Origin: Dama dama
Taxonomy: Eukaryota; Chordata; Mammalia; Artiodactyla; Cervidae
DNA: 64,000 nucleotides
Assembly: GCF_033118175.1 (NCBI RefSeq)
Contig: NC_083692.1
Span: 93,800,501-93,864,500, forward strand
Direction of reading: 5' to 3'
Shown here one piece after another: positions 45,776-57,002 of this stretch. Under the pieces are notes generated by a model, which was not told where the DNA came from, ran no database searches, and was given only the letters and a program-made list of their open reading frames with translations. The position numbers were made by a program, and so were the translations under genes. Each line of letters begins with the position of its first letter. The stretch's first letter is position 1.

Positions 45776-47009
45776 TAAAGCTGAAGTTGACCTAATGAAA
45801 CTTAAAAGCTTTTGCACAACAAAGGAAACTATAAGCAAGGTGAAAAGACAGCCCTCAGATTGGGAGAAAATAATAGCAAATGAAGCAACAGACAAAGGAT
45901 TAATCTCAAAAATATACAAGCAACTCCTGCAGCTCAACCCCAGAAAAATAAATGACCCAATCAAAAAAACGGCCAAAGAACTAAACAGACATTTCTCCAA
46001 AGAAGACATACAGATGGCTAACAAACACATGAAAAGATGCTCAACATCACTCATTATCAGAGAAATGCAATCAAAACCACAATGAGGTACCATTACACGC
46101 CAGTCAGGATGGCTGCTATCCAAAAGTCTACAAGCAATAAATGCTGGAGAGGGTGTGGAGAAAAGGGAACCCTCTTACACTGTTGGTGGGAATGCAAACT
46201 AGTACAGCCGCTATGGAGAACAGTGTGGAGATTCCTTAAAAAACTGGAAACAGAACTGCCATATGACCCAGCAATCCCACCGCTGGGCATACACACCGAG
46301 GAAACCAGATCTGAAAGAGACACGTGCACCCCAATGTTCATCGCAGCACTGTTTATAATAGCCAGGACATGGAAGCAACCGAGATGCCCATCCACAGACG
46401 AATAGATAAGGAAGCTGTGGTACATATACACCATGGAATATTACTCAGCCATTAAAAAGAATTCATTTGAATCAGTTCTAATGAGATGGATGAAACTGGA
46501 GCCCATTATACAGAATGAAGTAAGCCAGAAAGATTAAGACCATTACAGTATACTAACACACATATATATGGAATTTAGAAAAATGGTAATGATAACCCTA
46601 TATGCAAAACAGAAAAAGAGACACAGATGTACAGACCAGACTTTTGGATTCTGTGGGAGAAAGCGAAGGTGGGATGTTTCGAGAGAACAGCATCGAAACA
46701 TGTATATTATCTAGGGTGAAACAGATCACCAGCCCAGGTTGGATGCATGAGACAAGTGCTCGGCCCTGGTGCACTGGGAAGACCCAGAGGGATCGGGTGG
46801 AGAGGGAGGTGGGAGGGGGGATCGGGATGGGGAATACATGTAAATCCATGGCTGATTCAAGTCAGTGTATGACAAAAACCACTACAATATTGTAAAGTAA
46901 TTAGCCTCCAACTAATACAAATAAATGGAAAAAAAAAAACTGTTGTCAAAAAGTAAAACACAGACTTGGCCCAAAAAATAAATAAATAAATAAATAAAGC
47001 TGAGGTTGA
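45776..47009 (+). mobile_element. Young 5'-truncated L1 with 3' extension
   Basis: TAAAGCTGAAGTTGA (45,776-45,790) and TAAAGCTGAGGTTGA (46,995-47,009) bracket it, 15 bases with one mismatch. The insertion starts within late ORF2 (CCTAATGAAACTTAAAAGCT). After the poly(A) at about 46,929-46,939 come about 30 bases (CTGTTGTCAAAAAGTAAAAC onward) and an (AAAT)n tail at 46,972-46,998. Confidence 0.92.
45795..46580 (+). pseudogene. L1 ORF2 C-terminal fragment, frameshifted
   Basis: Sequence is very close to the late ORF2 of the L1 at 43.0-44.2 kb, with the Cys-rich motif intact ([18 protein letters not shown]). A single missing A near 46,070 (ATGCAATCAAAACC versus ATGCAAATCAAAACC) shifts the frame. 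GAATAG at about 46,403 gives a premature stop. Confidence 0.9.
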
Positions 47010-47264
47010 TAATTCTACCTACCTTGGTGGCTTCAACCCACACAGTTCCCCTAACATCCAGTCAATTGTACTAGTTGCCACAGATCCAAAGTCCTTTTTC
47101 TCCTTGGCAACTTCTCTGGGCTCTCAAGCAAGAATGTCTCTCTTCCTCTATCTTATTTCCTTTCAGCATATTTCCTCTATGTCTTTCGCACGGCAGTTGT
47201 AATTTTGTTGACTCAAATCCCAGTGTTAGAAGTTAGTCAAACCCACAGAAAACTTTACTGACCT
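47010..47264. other. Unassigned sequence
   Basis: No feature recognised. Confidence 0.4.
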
Positions 47265-47930
47265 CATGGACCACAGCCTTGTTGTGGCAAAGGGGCTTGT
47301 GTAACTCAGTGAAGCCAGGAGCCATGCCATGAGGGCTACCCAAGAGGAGCAGGTCATAGTGAAGAGTTCTGACCAAACATGGTACCCTGGAGGAGGAACT
47401 GGCAGCCCACTCCAGTGTTCTTGCCCAGAGAACCCCATGGATAGTATGAAAAGTCAAAAAGATATGACACCAGAAGGTGAGCCCTGCCCTCCTCAGCTCA
47501 GAAGGTGTCCAATATGCTACTGGGGAAGAGCGGAGGGCAGTTACTAATAGCTTCAGAAAGAATGAAGTGGCTGGCCAAAATGGAAACAACAAGTGGGACT
47601 GTGGCTGTTTCTGGAGATGGAAGTAAAGTCCAATGCTGTAAAGAACAACATTGCTTAGGAACTTGGAATGTTAGGTCCTTGAATCAAGGTAAATTGGATG
47701 TGGTCAAGCAGGAGATGGCAAGATTGAATACTGACATCTTAGGAATCAGTGAACTAAAATGGACAGCAATGGGTGAATTTAATTCAGATGACCATTATAT
47801 CTACTACTGTGGGCAAGAATCCCTTAGAAGAAATGGAGTAGCCATCATAGTCAACAAAAGAATCCAAAATGCAGTACTTGGGTGCAATCCCAAAAATGAC
47901 AGAATGATTTCAGTTCATTTCCAAGGTGGT
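47265..47930 (+). mobile_element. BovB 5'-half fragment with endonuclease start
   Basis: This is the only copy in the window from the 5' half of BovB. A 5' leader (GGACCACAGCCTTGTTGTGG), containing the Bov-A-like unit GGCAGCCCACTCCAGTGTTC, is followed by the start of the AP-type endonuclease. It departs from BovB at about 47,925 after TTTCCAAGG, so it is 3'-truncated, which is unusual for target-primed insertion. Divergence is higher than in the 3' copies. Confidence 0.88.
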
Positions 47931-47984
47931 CCTGAAGTAAGGATTGGCATTTTGGGCAAGGCCAAAATCAAATCTGAAGAATAA
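47505..47984 (+). pseudogene. BovB endonuclease-domain fragment
   Basis: The 159-codon frame contains the N-terminal AP-endonuclease motifs: GTWNVRSLNQGK (the catalytic Asn), ISELKW (the catalytic Glu) and RRNGVAIIV. The frame then leaves the domain after VHFQGG, so the central and C-terminal catalytic residues and the whole reverse transcriptase are absent. Non-functional fragment. Confidence 0.85.
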
Positions 47985-48924
47985 AAGAGGCCAAACATTT
48001 AAAAGGCAGGTGAAAGAGTTTTAACTTGGAGATGGAGGCCGAAGTTTAAGATTCTGAAAAGCACATCGAGCAGTAAGAAACAGGTGATCAAATTTTGTTA
48101 TGCAGGTCAGGGGTTATCAGGCCCTAAGCTGTTTTTAATGGATCAACATGCTCAAGACATTCTGGGTCTGTGTCTTATCATAGATCCCTCCTAGCCCCAC
48201 CAGATCTCTGCAACACAAAATAGGCAGTGCCAACTCACAGTCTAGACACAGCCTAATAAAGATGAAAAGGGAGAAGGAAATTTATTCTACAATTCAATTA
48301 TGCCAGGCAGTGGCACATTTCTTTCCCAAGTCACAAACACATTTACATAGTCTGAGATTGCAAGGCAGATACCTCAAAAATAAACTTCTGGAATAAAAGA
48401 AAATGGATTTTAAATTGCAAAGATAACATTTCTATTTCATGCCATCTGTTATAACTCAAGTTTCCAGCAAATAGATTATTCACCAGAAATGACGCAAAAA
48501 AAAAAAAAAAGATCAAAATTATGTTATAGGAAAGAGATTTTAAAATGATGATAGATAATTTTTAAAGTACTGAATAAATATTTTAACTTAAAAATGTACT
48601 TAGAGATTATTGATTATGCATCAGTGTCCTTGGATGGACCAAAATGATGATATATTAAACCTAGAACAAGCCTGCACATCGTATCTATTTTACAGACCTC
48701 CCAGCACTAGTGCTAAAGTGTGGGCATTTGCTTATGAGTGCCCTACTCTTCAGAGTCCCTGAAATCTGCGATGGTGGATAAAGGCACCTGGTCAGGGATT
48801 ACGAGTTCTAAGCATTTCTTGTTTCTCCACCAGAGGCACAGATAAACCCAGTGTTTGAGTCTGATCGATAACCAAAGTCTCAAAGACCCTAGTTTTTAAT
48901 GCAATCAATATCAGCTACTGATAT
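47931..48924. other. Unassigned sequence
   Basis: No gene or repeat family recognised; one A run at about 48,497-48,510. Confidence 0.45.
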
Positions 48925-49078
48925 GCATCAGATGAGATGGTTAGATAGCATCACCAACTCAGTGGACATGAATGTGAGCAAACTCCGGGAGACAGTGAAG
49001 GACAGGGAGCCTAGTGTGCTGCAGCCCATCAGCTCACAAAGAGTTGGACACGACTAAGAGACTGACAATAACAACAAA
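48925..49078 (+). mobile_element. BovB 3' terminal fragment with (AAC)n tail
   Basis: AGATGAGATGGTTAGATAGC to GAGTTGGACACGACTAAGAG matches the last 140 bases of BovB. It ends in an ACAATAACAACAAAA tail instead of repeated ACTGA, a pattern seen in older copies. Confidence 0.85.
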
Positions 49079-50104
49079 ATGAGGGCTGGTACAGTACCTC
49101 AGAATTAAAAAGAAAACAAACATTCAGTCTACCACACAGCGTGCTAAAGAATAAGGAAAAACAGCAACAAAAAATTGTGTGAGACCCCACCATCAGCCAC
49201 CCACCTCATCCACACAGCAGTGTTGTTCAGAGAAGGAAAGAACACTTCAATGACATCCTGACTCTGATAACTACACATGCCCAACTAGAAACAAAATGAT
49301 GGAAGGCTTTCTTAACAGGAGAGGAGCAACATTGGGAGTCCTGCACCTCTGCTGACACTGATACAGAAGCCCTGGCCCACATCAGCAACAGACCTCTCCC
49401 CATGCAGTAGTCAGCAGGTCCTGAAGTGCAGGGTAAAGAGTACCCATGGCATTCTCACTTAGGCCAGTTCTTATTGTTTCACTGAACGTCACAGGAGCCT
49501 CAACAGAGGAGCCTAGGCAAAGAGGTATGTACTCTGTAGACCCCCAGTTCAGAAGACAACATTTATATCTTCCTCCAAGCAGGGGATCAACCTGGTGGCA
49601 TATAAGTGTTATCATCATGCTATCATCTTTTTTTTTTGTTTTTCCCTTTCTTTAATCAGTGGTGGAATAATGGAGATTTATAGAAATAGGGAAGGTGAGC
49701 ATTTGGGATAGGATACAGGGAAGCATCAGCTTTGAAGGCAGCGAGGCTATTGCCACATACTCTCATAAGCAAGATCTAGTTGTCTTTCCCACTCTGCCCA
49801 ACCCAGGGGGAGAACAAAGGTGACTGCACTATTCTATAAGCCTTCACTGGGTTCTATATGTAAAATAGATTTGCCTCAATGGGAGGAGGTTTGCCAACAC
49901 TCGCTCCGCCTTAAACAAGTGTACCTGCTTTGCAAAACCCTGACTTAGGCAAATGAAGGAACAGTGGCATACCCCTTGAATGGTGACTTCATTTTCATAC
50001 GTAACTTAAAATCTAACTCGTGTAGGATATTCATTAGACAGGAAGGTGTGCAATGCATTAGAAAGCACACAGGAGGCCAGGCATCTCAGTTTATATCTTA
50101 ATCT
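49079..50104. other. Unassigned sequence
   Basis: No family recognised. A short reverse-strand open frame (49,382-49,618) without recognisable domain. Confidence 0.4.
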
Positions 50105-50578
50105 TGTTGTTGTTCAGTCACCCAGTCATGTCCGACTCTGTGACCCCAGGGACAGCAGCACACCAGGCCTCCCTGTCCCTCACCATCTCCAGAAGTTTGC
50201 CCAAGTTCATGTCCATTGCACTGGTGATGCCATCCAGCCATCTCATCGTCTGACATTCTCTTCTCCTTCATGCCTTCAGTCTTTCTCAGCATCAGGGACT
50301 TTTGCAATGAGTCAGTTGTTCACATCAGATGACCAAAATACAGGAGTTGCAGCTTCAGCATTAGTCCTTCCAATGAGTATTTAGGGTTGATTTCCCTTAA
50401 GATTGACTGGTTTGATCTCCTTGCTTTTCCAAGGGACACTCAGGAGCCTTCTTCAGCACCACAGTTTGAAGGCATCAATTCTTCAGTGCTCTGCCTTCTT
50501 TATGGTCCAGCTGTCACAACAGTACATGACCACTGGGAAAACCATAGCCTTGACTATGTGGACCTTTGTTAGCAGAGT
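50105..50578 (-). mobile_element. BovB 3' fragment, reverse strand
   Basis: The reversed 3' end (TTGTTGTTCAGTCACCCAGT) through to CATAGCCTTGACTATGTGGA covers the C-terminal reverse-transcriptase ORF with small indels. The tail is (AAC)n type in element sense. Confidence 0.92.
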
Positions 50579-50884
50579 ATGATCTTACATGATCTTGGGC
50601 AAGTGCCTAAACTTTTGAGGCCTTCCTTTCTTCAAAATTAGGGGGACTGGAATGGCTCAGTGATACTGAAGGCTGACTATGCATTAGAAGGACTTATGGA
50701 GCCTATAGAAACGCTGGTGGCATTGGCCAGTCCAAGCACTTAACCTAGCATCTCTACAACACACCCCTCAAACAAGCATTAAGCTTCCTTCTATTTTACA
50801 GTCCTTGAATGCCATGATAATTGTGAAATCATTTATTCATTCTGTATATACTTATTTAGTGTCTACTATTTGTCAGGGTTTTAA
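50579..50884. other. Possible MIR scrap and unassigned sequence
   Basis: ATGATCTTGGGCAAGTGCCT (about 50,589) resembles the MIR core. The rest is unrecognised. Confidence 0.4.
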
Positions 50885-51195
50885 ACAGGCTGAATTATGT
50901 CCCCACAAAAGTCCTATGTTGCAGTCCTATGCCCTAAAACTCAGAATGTGACTATATTTGCAGATTAGATCTTAAGGAGGTAATTAAATTAAAACTAGGT
51001 CATTAGGGTATGCCTTAATTTGACTGGTGTCCTTACAAGAAGAGGACACAGATATGCACAGAGGGAAGATCCTGTGAAGACACAAGCAGGAGACGGTCAT
51101 CTACAGATGACCCTCCAGAACTGTAAGGAAATGAATGCTGTTTAAGCCACCCAGTCTGTGGTACTTTGCTGTGGCAGCTCTAGCAAATGAACACA
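50885..51195 (+). mobile_element. ERVL-MaLR (MLT1-type) LTR, internal deletion
   Basis: GCTGAATTATGTCCCCACAA, TATATTTGCAGATTAGATCT, then CCAGAACTGTAAGGAAATGA and AAGCCACCCAGTCTGTGGTA follow the order of a MaLR LTR. It is shorter than full length, with a segment missing before CCAGAACTG. Confidence 0.75.
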
Positions 51196-51745
51196 CAGAG
51201 TAATGGGTGCTGCACAGGGAAAAACAAAGAAATGGTCCCAGTGCCATGGAGTTTTTGGCCCAGTGGAGGGTCAGAGAAGAAATCATCCTATGTTATGGTA
51301 GGTCAAGCTGACACCTTCAGGAAGAGAATGAGGCAGCAACGTGACGCTAAAGGAAGAGGCTTCCATTCTAAGGAAGGAGCAGATATAAATACCCATAGGG
51401 GAGAAGGAAATGTGCTTATTTGGGGAAATGAAAATGAAATGGCCTGGCAGCCAATTTGTGATGAAGTGACATGAAACAGGGTTGGGTAAGTGGGCGGGGG
51501 GAAGTGGTACCTTTAAAATCCACAGTAAAGAGCTTAAATTTTATTCCAAGTGCCAAAAAAATAAAACCCAGAAAACAAAAGGCAGATGATATAAATTTTA
51601 TTTTTTCAGTACAAAGTAGTTTTGAGTTCAACCTCAAATAAACCATGTCCCAGTATAATTTTTTTTATTGAAGTCACAAGTTTGTGATCAAAGTATCCCT
51701 TACTGTTGGTTGCAATGTACTAAAGTGCCCATTTAGTACTTTCAG
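51196..51745. other. Unassigned sequence
   Basis: No gene or family recognised. Confidence 0.4.
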
Positions 51746-52833
51746 TGGTAATAATAATGGTGAGAGAGATGGGAATACCAGACCACCTGACCTGCCTCTT
51801 GAGAAACCCGTATGCAGGTCAGGAAGCAACAGTTAGAACTGGACATGGAACAACAGACTAGTTCGAAATAGGGAAAGGAGTACGTCAAGGCTATATATTG
51901 TCACCCTGCTTATTTAACTTATATGCAGAGTACATCATGAGGAACCCCGGGCTGGAAGAAGCACAAGCTGGAATCAAGACTGCCGGGAGAAATATCAATA
52001 ACCTCAGATATGCAGATGACACCACCCTTATGGCAGAAAGTAAAGAAAAACTAAAGAGTCTCTTGATGAAAGTGAAAGAGGAGAGTGAAAAAGTTGGCTT
52101 AAAGCTCAACATTCAGAAAACTAAGATCATGACATCTGGTCCCATCACTTCATGGCAAATAGATAGGGAAACAGTGGTAACAGTGGCTGACTTTATTTTT
52201 CTGGGCTCCAAAATCACTGCAGATGGTGATTGCAGCCATTAAATTAAAAGACACTTACTCCTTGGAAGGGCAGTTATGATCAACCTAGACAGCATATTAA
52301 AAAGCAGAGACATTACTTTGTCAACAAATATCTATCTAGTCAAGGCTATGGTTTTTCCAGTGGTCATGTATGGATGTGAGAGTTGGAATATAAAGAAAGC
52401 TGAGCACTGAAGAATTGATGCTTTTGACCTGTGGTGTTGGAGAAGACTCTTGAGAGTCCCTTGGACTGCAAGGAGATCCAACCAGTCCATCCTAAAGGAG
52501 ATCAGTCCTGGGTGTTCGTTGGAAGGACTGATGTTGAAGCTGAAACTCCAATACTTTGGCCACCTCATGCTAAGAGCTAACTCATTTGAAAAGAACCTGA
52601 TGCTGGGAAAGATTGAAGGCAGGAGGAGAAGGGGATGACAGAGGACGAGATGGTTGGATGGCATCATCACTGACTAAATGGACATGGGTTTGGGTGGACT
52701 CTGGGAGTTGGTGATGGACAAGGAGGCCTGGCATGCTGCGGTTCATGGGGTCACAGAGTTGGACATGACTGAGAGACTGAACTGAACTGAATTATTATTA
52801 ATAATAATTATTATTAATATTAATGGTAATAAT
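51746..52833 (+). mobile_element. BovB LINE fragment, 5'-truncated
   Basis: BovB sequence runs from about 51,764 (GAGAGATGGGAATACCAGAC) to ACTGAACTGAATTATTATTA near 52,793. It includes motif B, YADD (about 52,010) and the C-terminal region. Nonsense changes include TGG to TAG near 51,860, GAA to TAA near 52,240 and CGA to TGA at 52,408. TGGTAATAAT occurs at 51,746-51,755 and 52,824-52,833 as a possible target duplication, leaving an ATT-rich simple tail (52,793-52,823). Confidence 0.9.
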
Positions 52834-52835
52834 CC
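52793..52835. repeat. ATT/AAT simple repeat, self-complementary
   Basis: The run ATTATTATTAATAATAATTA and its continuation is an imperfect AAT/ATT repeat with inverted symmetry, directly attached to the BovB tail. Likely seeded by the tail. Confidence 0.8.
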
Positions 52836-52917
52836 TCCTTTGACAGGTTCAAAATTTACATGATAGACTGAGATGAAATGTTAAAAGTATAAAGAAATGT
52901 TACTTTTATAATTTGCT

Positions 52918-53016
52918 ATCAGTTCAGTTCAGTTCAGTCACTCAGTTGTGTCCGACTGTGACCCCATGAATCACAGCATGTCAGGCCTCCCTGTCCATCA
53001 CCAACTACCAGAGTTT
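52918..53016 (-). mobile_element. BovB 3' terminal fragment, reverse strand
   Basis: About 100 bases, from AGTTCAGTTCAGTTCAGTCA to ATCACCAACTACCAGAGTTT, are the reversed BovB terminus. It lies 85 bases past the end of the plus-strand copy, giving a tail-to-tail pair. Confidence 0.9.
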
Positions 53017-53369
53017 ACTTATAGCCAAACACAATTTCTGAGACTCTTTTTTTCAATTACAGTCAAATAAAAGTTTATTCTTATTTTTAATAAAGCACCC
53101 ATAATTGAATGCTTTTGAGCAGAGAATTGACATTTAAGAAATGAGAAGTAAGATGAGGTTCTTGCTACCTTAGATTTGGCTGCAGCATCAAGAAAAGAGA
53201 CACCATATTTTGAAGTCAGACCCATGCTGATAGTTCAAAATAGGTGTCTAAAAAGCTGGTTAGATGAAACCAATATTTTGTATACATTTTGAGTATAAAA
53301 TGATTAGGATCTAGAGATTAAAGAGAGTTTTTTTAAAGATTTTTGGAGAAAGCTGTAGGAATGCCCTAA
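53017..53369. other. Unassigned sequence
   Basis: No feature recognised. Confidence 0.4.
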
Positions 53370-53760
53370 GTTCCATTGGTCATTGACCAGAACACCACAT
53401 TAGTCCACAATGTTAGTTTCACTTTGACCAGATGAGCAAGAAGCAACAAGTATGTTGGAAGCCTTCTTATAGTACTGAATCCCAGAGAATGAGAGATAAA
53501 CCGACAAGATGCAAGGTCCTGCCCCATCTGTGAAGATGTTAGGGTCCAGCGCTCTGTGGCATGCCAGGACATCCCCTCTAAAATGAAGGACCAATTGCTA
53601 CATCTTGCACTTTCCACCACTGAGGAGGAAGCACCATGCCTGGTGGGTGTAGGCTGACTAACCATCTCAGTGTGTCCAGTTCTGGGCCATTTCCTGGGGT
53701 GCAGGAGTTCCAGTGCCAAAACTGAACAGTCCCAGGCAAACTTGGATGGTTAGTTAGCCT
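53370..53760 (-). pseudogene. Coding-like segment, possibly retroviral-derived
   Basis: On the reverse strand, two long frames overlap (117 codons, 53,366-53,719, and 64 codons, 53,400-53,594), in the manner of a coding sequence broken by frameshifts. The text has a vague feel of an endogenous-retrovirus internal region, but I cannot place it in a family or align it to known motifs. It may equally be a chance frame. Confidence 0.25.
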
Positions 53761-55039
53761 AGTAGTCCTCTTATATTTTAAAAGCTTCCCTGAGTCAGAT
53801 CATTGTTCCCTGCAGCTATAAGCATTCTAACGTAACACTACTCCAGAGTCTCAAAGAGACCTGGGCACAGAGTAGGAACTTTTAAGTGTCTGCTGATTGA
53901 ACTGAGCTCAGAGTTGAACTATTACTAAGCAAATGAGAAGAACACCTCCATCAATTAGATCCTAAGGGTCTTCTGGCACAACCCCTAGACCAGAGAAAGT
54001 GTTTGGTAAATATCTACTTAAAGCCAGAATGACTTCAGGATCTGTGCAAGCAAAAGAGAAACTTTAGAAGTCTGGATGGAAGGCTGAAGACGAGAAAAAA
54101 ATAAAGTGAAAACTCAAGTTCTGAAAGAATCTTTCTGCTCAGATGGACAAAGAAGGAGCTGCCCCAGATAGGGTTAAGAAAAGAGAAGCTGAAGAGGTCT
54201 CTAGACTCTTCTCATGACTCAGAGGGGAGGCAGTGTGTCATTTAGGAGTCTGTGCAAGGGTGAGGTGGGCAAGTGGAAATGCCCCCCCACCCCCAGAGAC
54301 ATCCCTTGGTAAAAAGAAGCAGAGTCTGATGTCTGGAAACTTCCTTAGAATGGAGACAGATGAATGAAAGGAAATGCCAGACTGTCTTGCCTATACCCAC
54401 TCCATTAGCTCGAGTCAGCTGAGAGTGCTCAGCCGGGTCCATCTCCTGGACTTGCCCTCAGCTTACTAGAGGGGACTGACCCAAAGTCAACTCCCTTTCC
54501 TAGGAGCTGCCCAAATATAGACTTGTCTGTGCAAAGAGCATACAGGCCAAACCTCTCTCTCCGGCTGGGCCAACAGGGAAAGGCCATCCTGGCTTCAGAA
54601 CAGCCCATGGAATTGACCGAGGCTTGTGGCTGCACTGAAGTCCAACAGCTTACCTTTGCCCTCAGCCCGGCCTTCTTTCCCGGTTCTCAAAAGCATCTCC
54701 CACTGACTTTGTGATTGCCAATCTCCTCCCAATCTGCTTCTCAGTGTCAAAAACTGAAGGGTCTGAAATCTTTACCTGAAAGCTAGCAAGTTAATCTGCC
54801 ACAGGCTCAAAGATTCTGGCAGAAGACATAAGACACCAGGGTCAAGGACAAAGAATGTTGTTGCTCATGGCCCAGTGGGCAGCATGAACTTCAGGTTCAC
54901 AGGGACGTTTCTTGCTCCCCAAATCCTACAGGGTGATATAGAACACAGAGTAGGTTTGCATCACAGCCAAAGAACCCTGAGTTTAGGAAACCCTATCTTT
55001 TATTTTATTATTTAATGAATATAATCAAAGGTTGTCATG
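53761..55039. other. Unassigned sequence
   Basis: 53,860-53,905 (GGGCACAGAGTAGGAACTTT) may be a MIR tail. Otherwise nothing recognised. Short open frames at 54.2-54.7 kb overlap on both strands without domains. Confidence 0.4.
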
Positions 55040-55135
55040 TTTATTTTTAAAGTTTTGAATGAAGTTGATAGATTTTTTATATTTTTATTTTATACTGGAG
55101 CATAGTTGATTAACAATGTTATATTGCCACAGGCT
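55040..55135 (-). mobile_element. L1 3' terminus, reverse strand
   Basis: TACTGGAGCATAGTTGATTA followed by ACAATGTTATATTG is the reverse complement of the common artiodactyl L1 3' end (AACATTGTAAATCAACTATAC type). Confidence 0.6.
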
Positions 55136-55319
55136 GTTGGGGGGGAAAAAAGGAAACCCTATCTTTTAAATGGGGTAACTAGAAAATCAGCTTACACTTT
55201 GTCCTGGAGGGAGACATTATATTTATTCTACTGGTCAGGAAACAAATCTGCTGCCTTCTGTCCTGGAGGCAGAATCTCTCTCTAGCTTCTAAGTTGACTT
55301 GCCAAATAAACAACCTTTA

Positions 55320-55890
55320 AATTCTTAAAAAAACATTTTTATATGACCTTTGGATGTCTACTATTCCATTGTATATAAATGGGCTTCCCTGGTAGCTCAG
55401 CTGGTAAAGAATCCATCTGCAATGCAGGAAACCCCAGCTCAATTCCTGGGTTGGGAAGTTCCCCTGGAGAAGGGATAGGATACCCACTCCAGTATTCATG
55501 GGCTTACCTGGTGGTTCAGAGGGTAAAGAACCTGCCTGCAATGTGGGAGACCTGGATTCGATCCCTGTGTTGGGTAGATCCCCTGGAGGAGGGCATAGCA
55601 ACCCACTCCAGTATTCTTGCCTGGAGAATCCCCATGGACAAAAGAGCCTGGCGAGCTACACTCCATGGGGTCTCAGAGAGCTGGCCATGACTGAGCACCT
55701 AAGCACAGCACACTGTATGTAAATATCACACCTTCTTTATCCATTCATCTGTTCATGGGCATTTAGGTTGCTTCAATGTCTTGGCAATTGTACATAATGC
55801 TGCTATGAACATTGGGATGCATGTATCTTTTCAAATTAATATTCTTGGGTTTTTTGGATAACCCCAAATGGAACTGCTCCAATCTTCTAT
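55320..55890 (-). mobile_element. L1 3' region, reverse strand, split by a SINE
   Basis: CTACTATTCCATTGTATATA is followed, after the SINE, by CTTTATCCATTCATCTGTTC, GTTGCTTCAATGTCTTGGCA and CTGCTATGAACATTGGGATG. This is the reversed late ORF2/3' part of an L1. The SINE at 55,381-55,713 is nested and younger. Confidence 0.82.
55370..55724 (+). mobile_element. Composite Bov-tA with duplicated head
   Basis: Two tRNA-like heads occur in tandem (55,381-55,498 and 55,499-55,713), only the second followed by a complete body and tail. The whole is bracketed by TGTATATAAAT (55,370-55,380) and TGTATGTAAAT (55,714-55,724). The single pair of duplications indicates one insertion event of a composite unit. 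It interrupts a reverse-strand L1. Confidence 0.9.
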
Positions 55891-57002
55891 CTAAGAGGTA
55901 TAGCATTCTCAGACCCAAGAAGAAGAGACTGGGGATGGGTCTCATCCCTCAGCTTATGGATTTTCATTTAATTCCCTTGCCTTATTTTCAGTACAGTGCC
56001 ACACCACTGTACCCATCTATGCCTGGTCTCCTTGACACCTGACTTCATATGGCTCAGTATCTCAAAGACAGTGGGCATAGCCTTCTGCTATGGGGAGAAT
56101 TGGCTGAGCGTGCTTATTGATTAGCTGAGTGGGTTGGAAGAAAGAACCTGGAAATCTAACTGACTCTTCAAAAGACTTTCAACTAGTTTTCTGTTTGGGG
56201 TTCTGCCCTGTAGTCTCACCTTTAGGAATATCCGGTGTCTCGAATTCCTGAAATTTTCTAGGGTTCGGTGATGTAAAAATTACTTTCTCCTTATTGATTT
56301 CTCCTCTACAGTGTCACAAGTTTCAGCTTTCTCTGACAGGCTAACTTTTTTTACATTTATCCATTTGCTTTCCTTATTCCAAAATTGTATTCATTATCTC
56401 TCATCTGCTGCCATAATTTCTTCCATTCTCAGCATCTCTGTGGTTCTTCACCTTTGTTTATCCTTTGATTGATATTTTAGTAGGAGAGGGAGTTGAGAAG
56501 AACTAATGTACTGATGCCATCATTTTTAAGAGGAAGACTTGAGATTCCATCATCTTTTCGTATCTTATGATCTCTAAGATTTGTGAACTAGCCTTGAGGA
56601 GATTTTGTCAAAGCAAAAACTACCCGTTAATCACCTACCGCCTCCCCAAAGATTCAAAATAAGTTGGTCTGGTTCGGAACACATACATATTCATGTCTTA
56701 TAAAGAGGAAATAACTAAAGATTATATAAGCTGGGAAATATTTAATAATATACTCCACTGGATGATACAAATAAAGACAAGACCAAGGGCCTCCCTCATT
56801 CCACACCTCTCGGAGGGGATCAGTGTGGTACTTGCTATGAGTTTGCAGGAGAAGACAGGGGACCGGTCCTGAAGACTCTCAGAGAATATTTGGAAGCTCC
56901 ATTTCCTGGGAGATGTGTATTGAAGAGTTAACACCTTAGAAATCTTAGAAGCAGAAGCTTATGATAAGGTAGCCCACATATGCAAGTGTTTTTAAAAGAA
57001 TT
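55891..57002. other. Unassigned sequence
   Basis: No gene or repeat family recognised. Confidence 0.4.
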
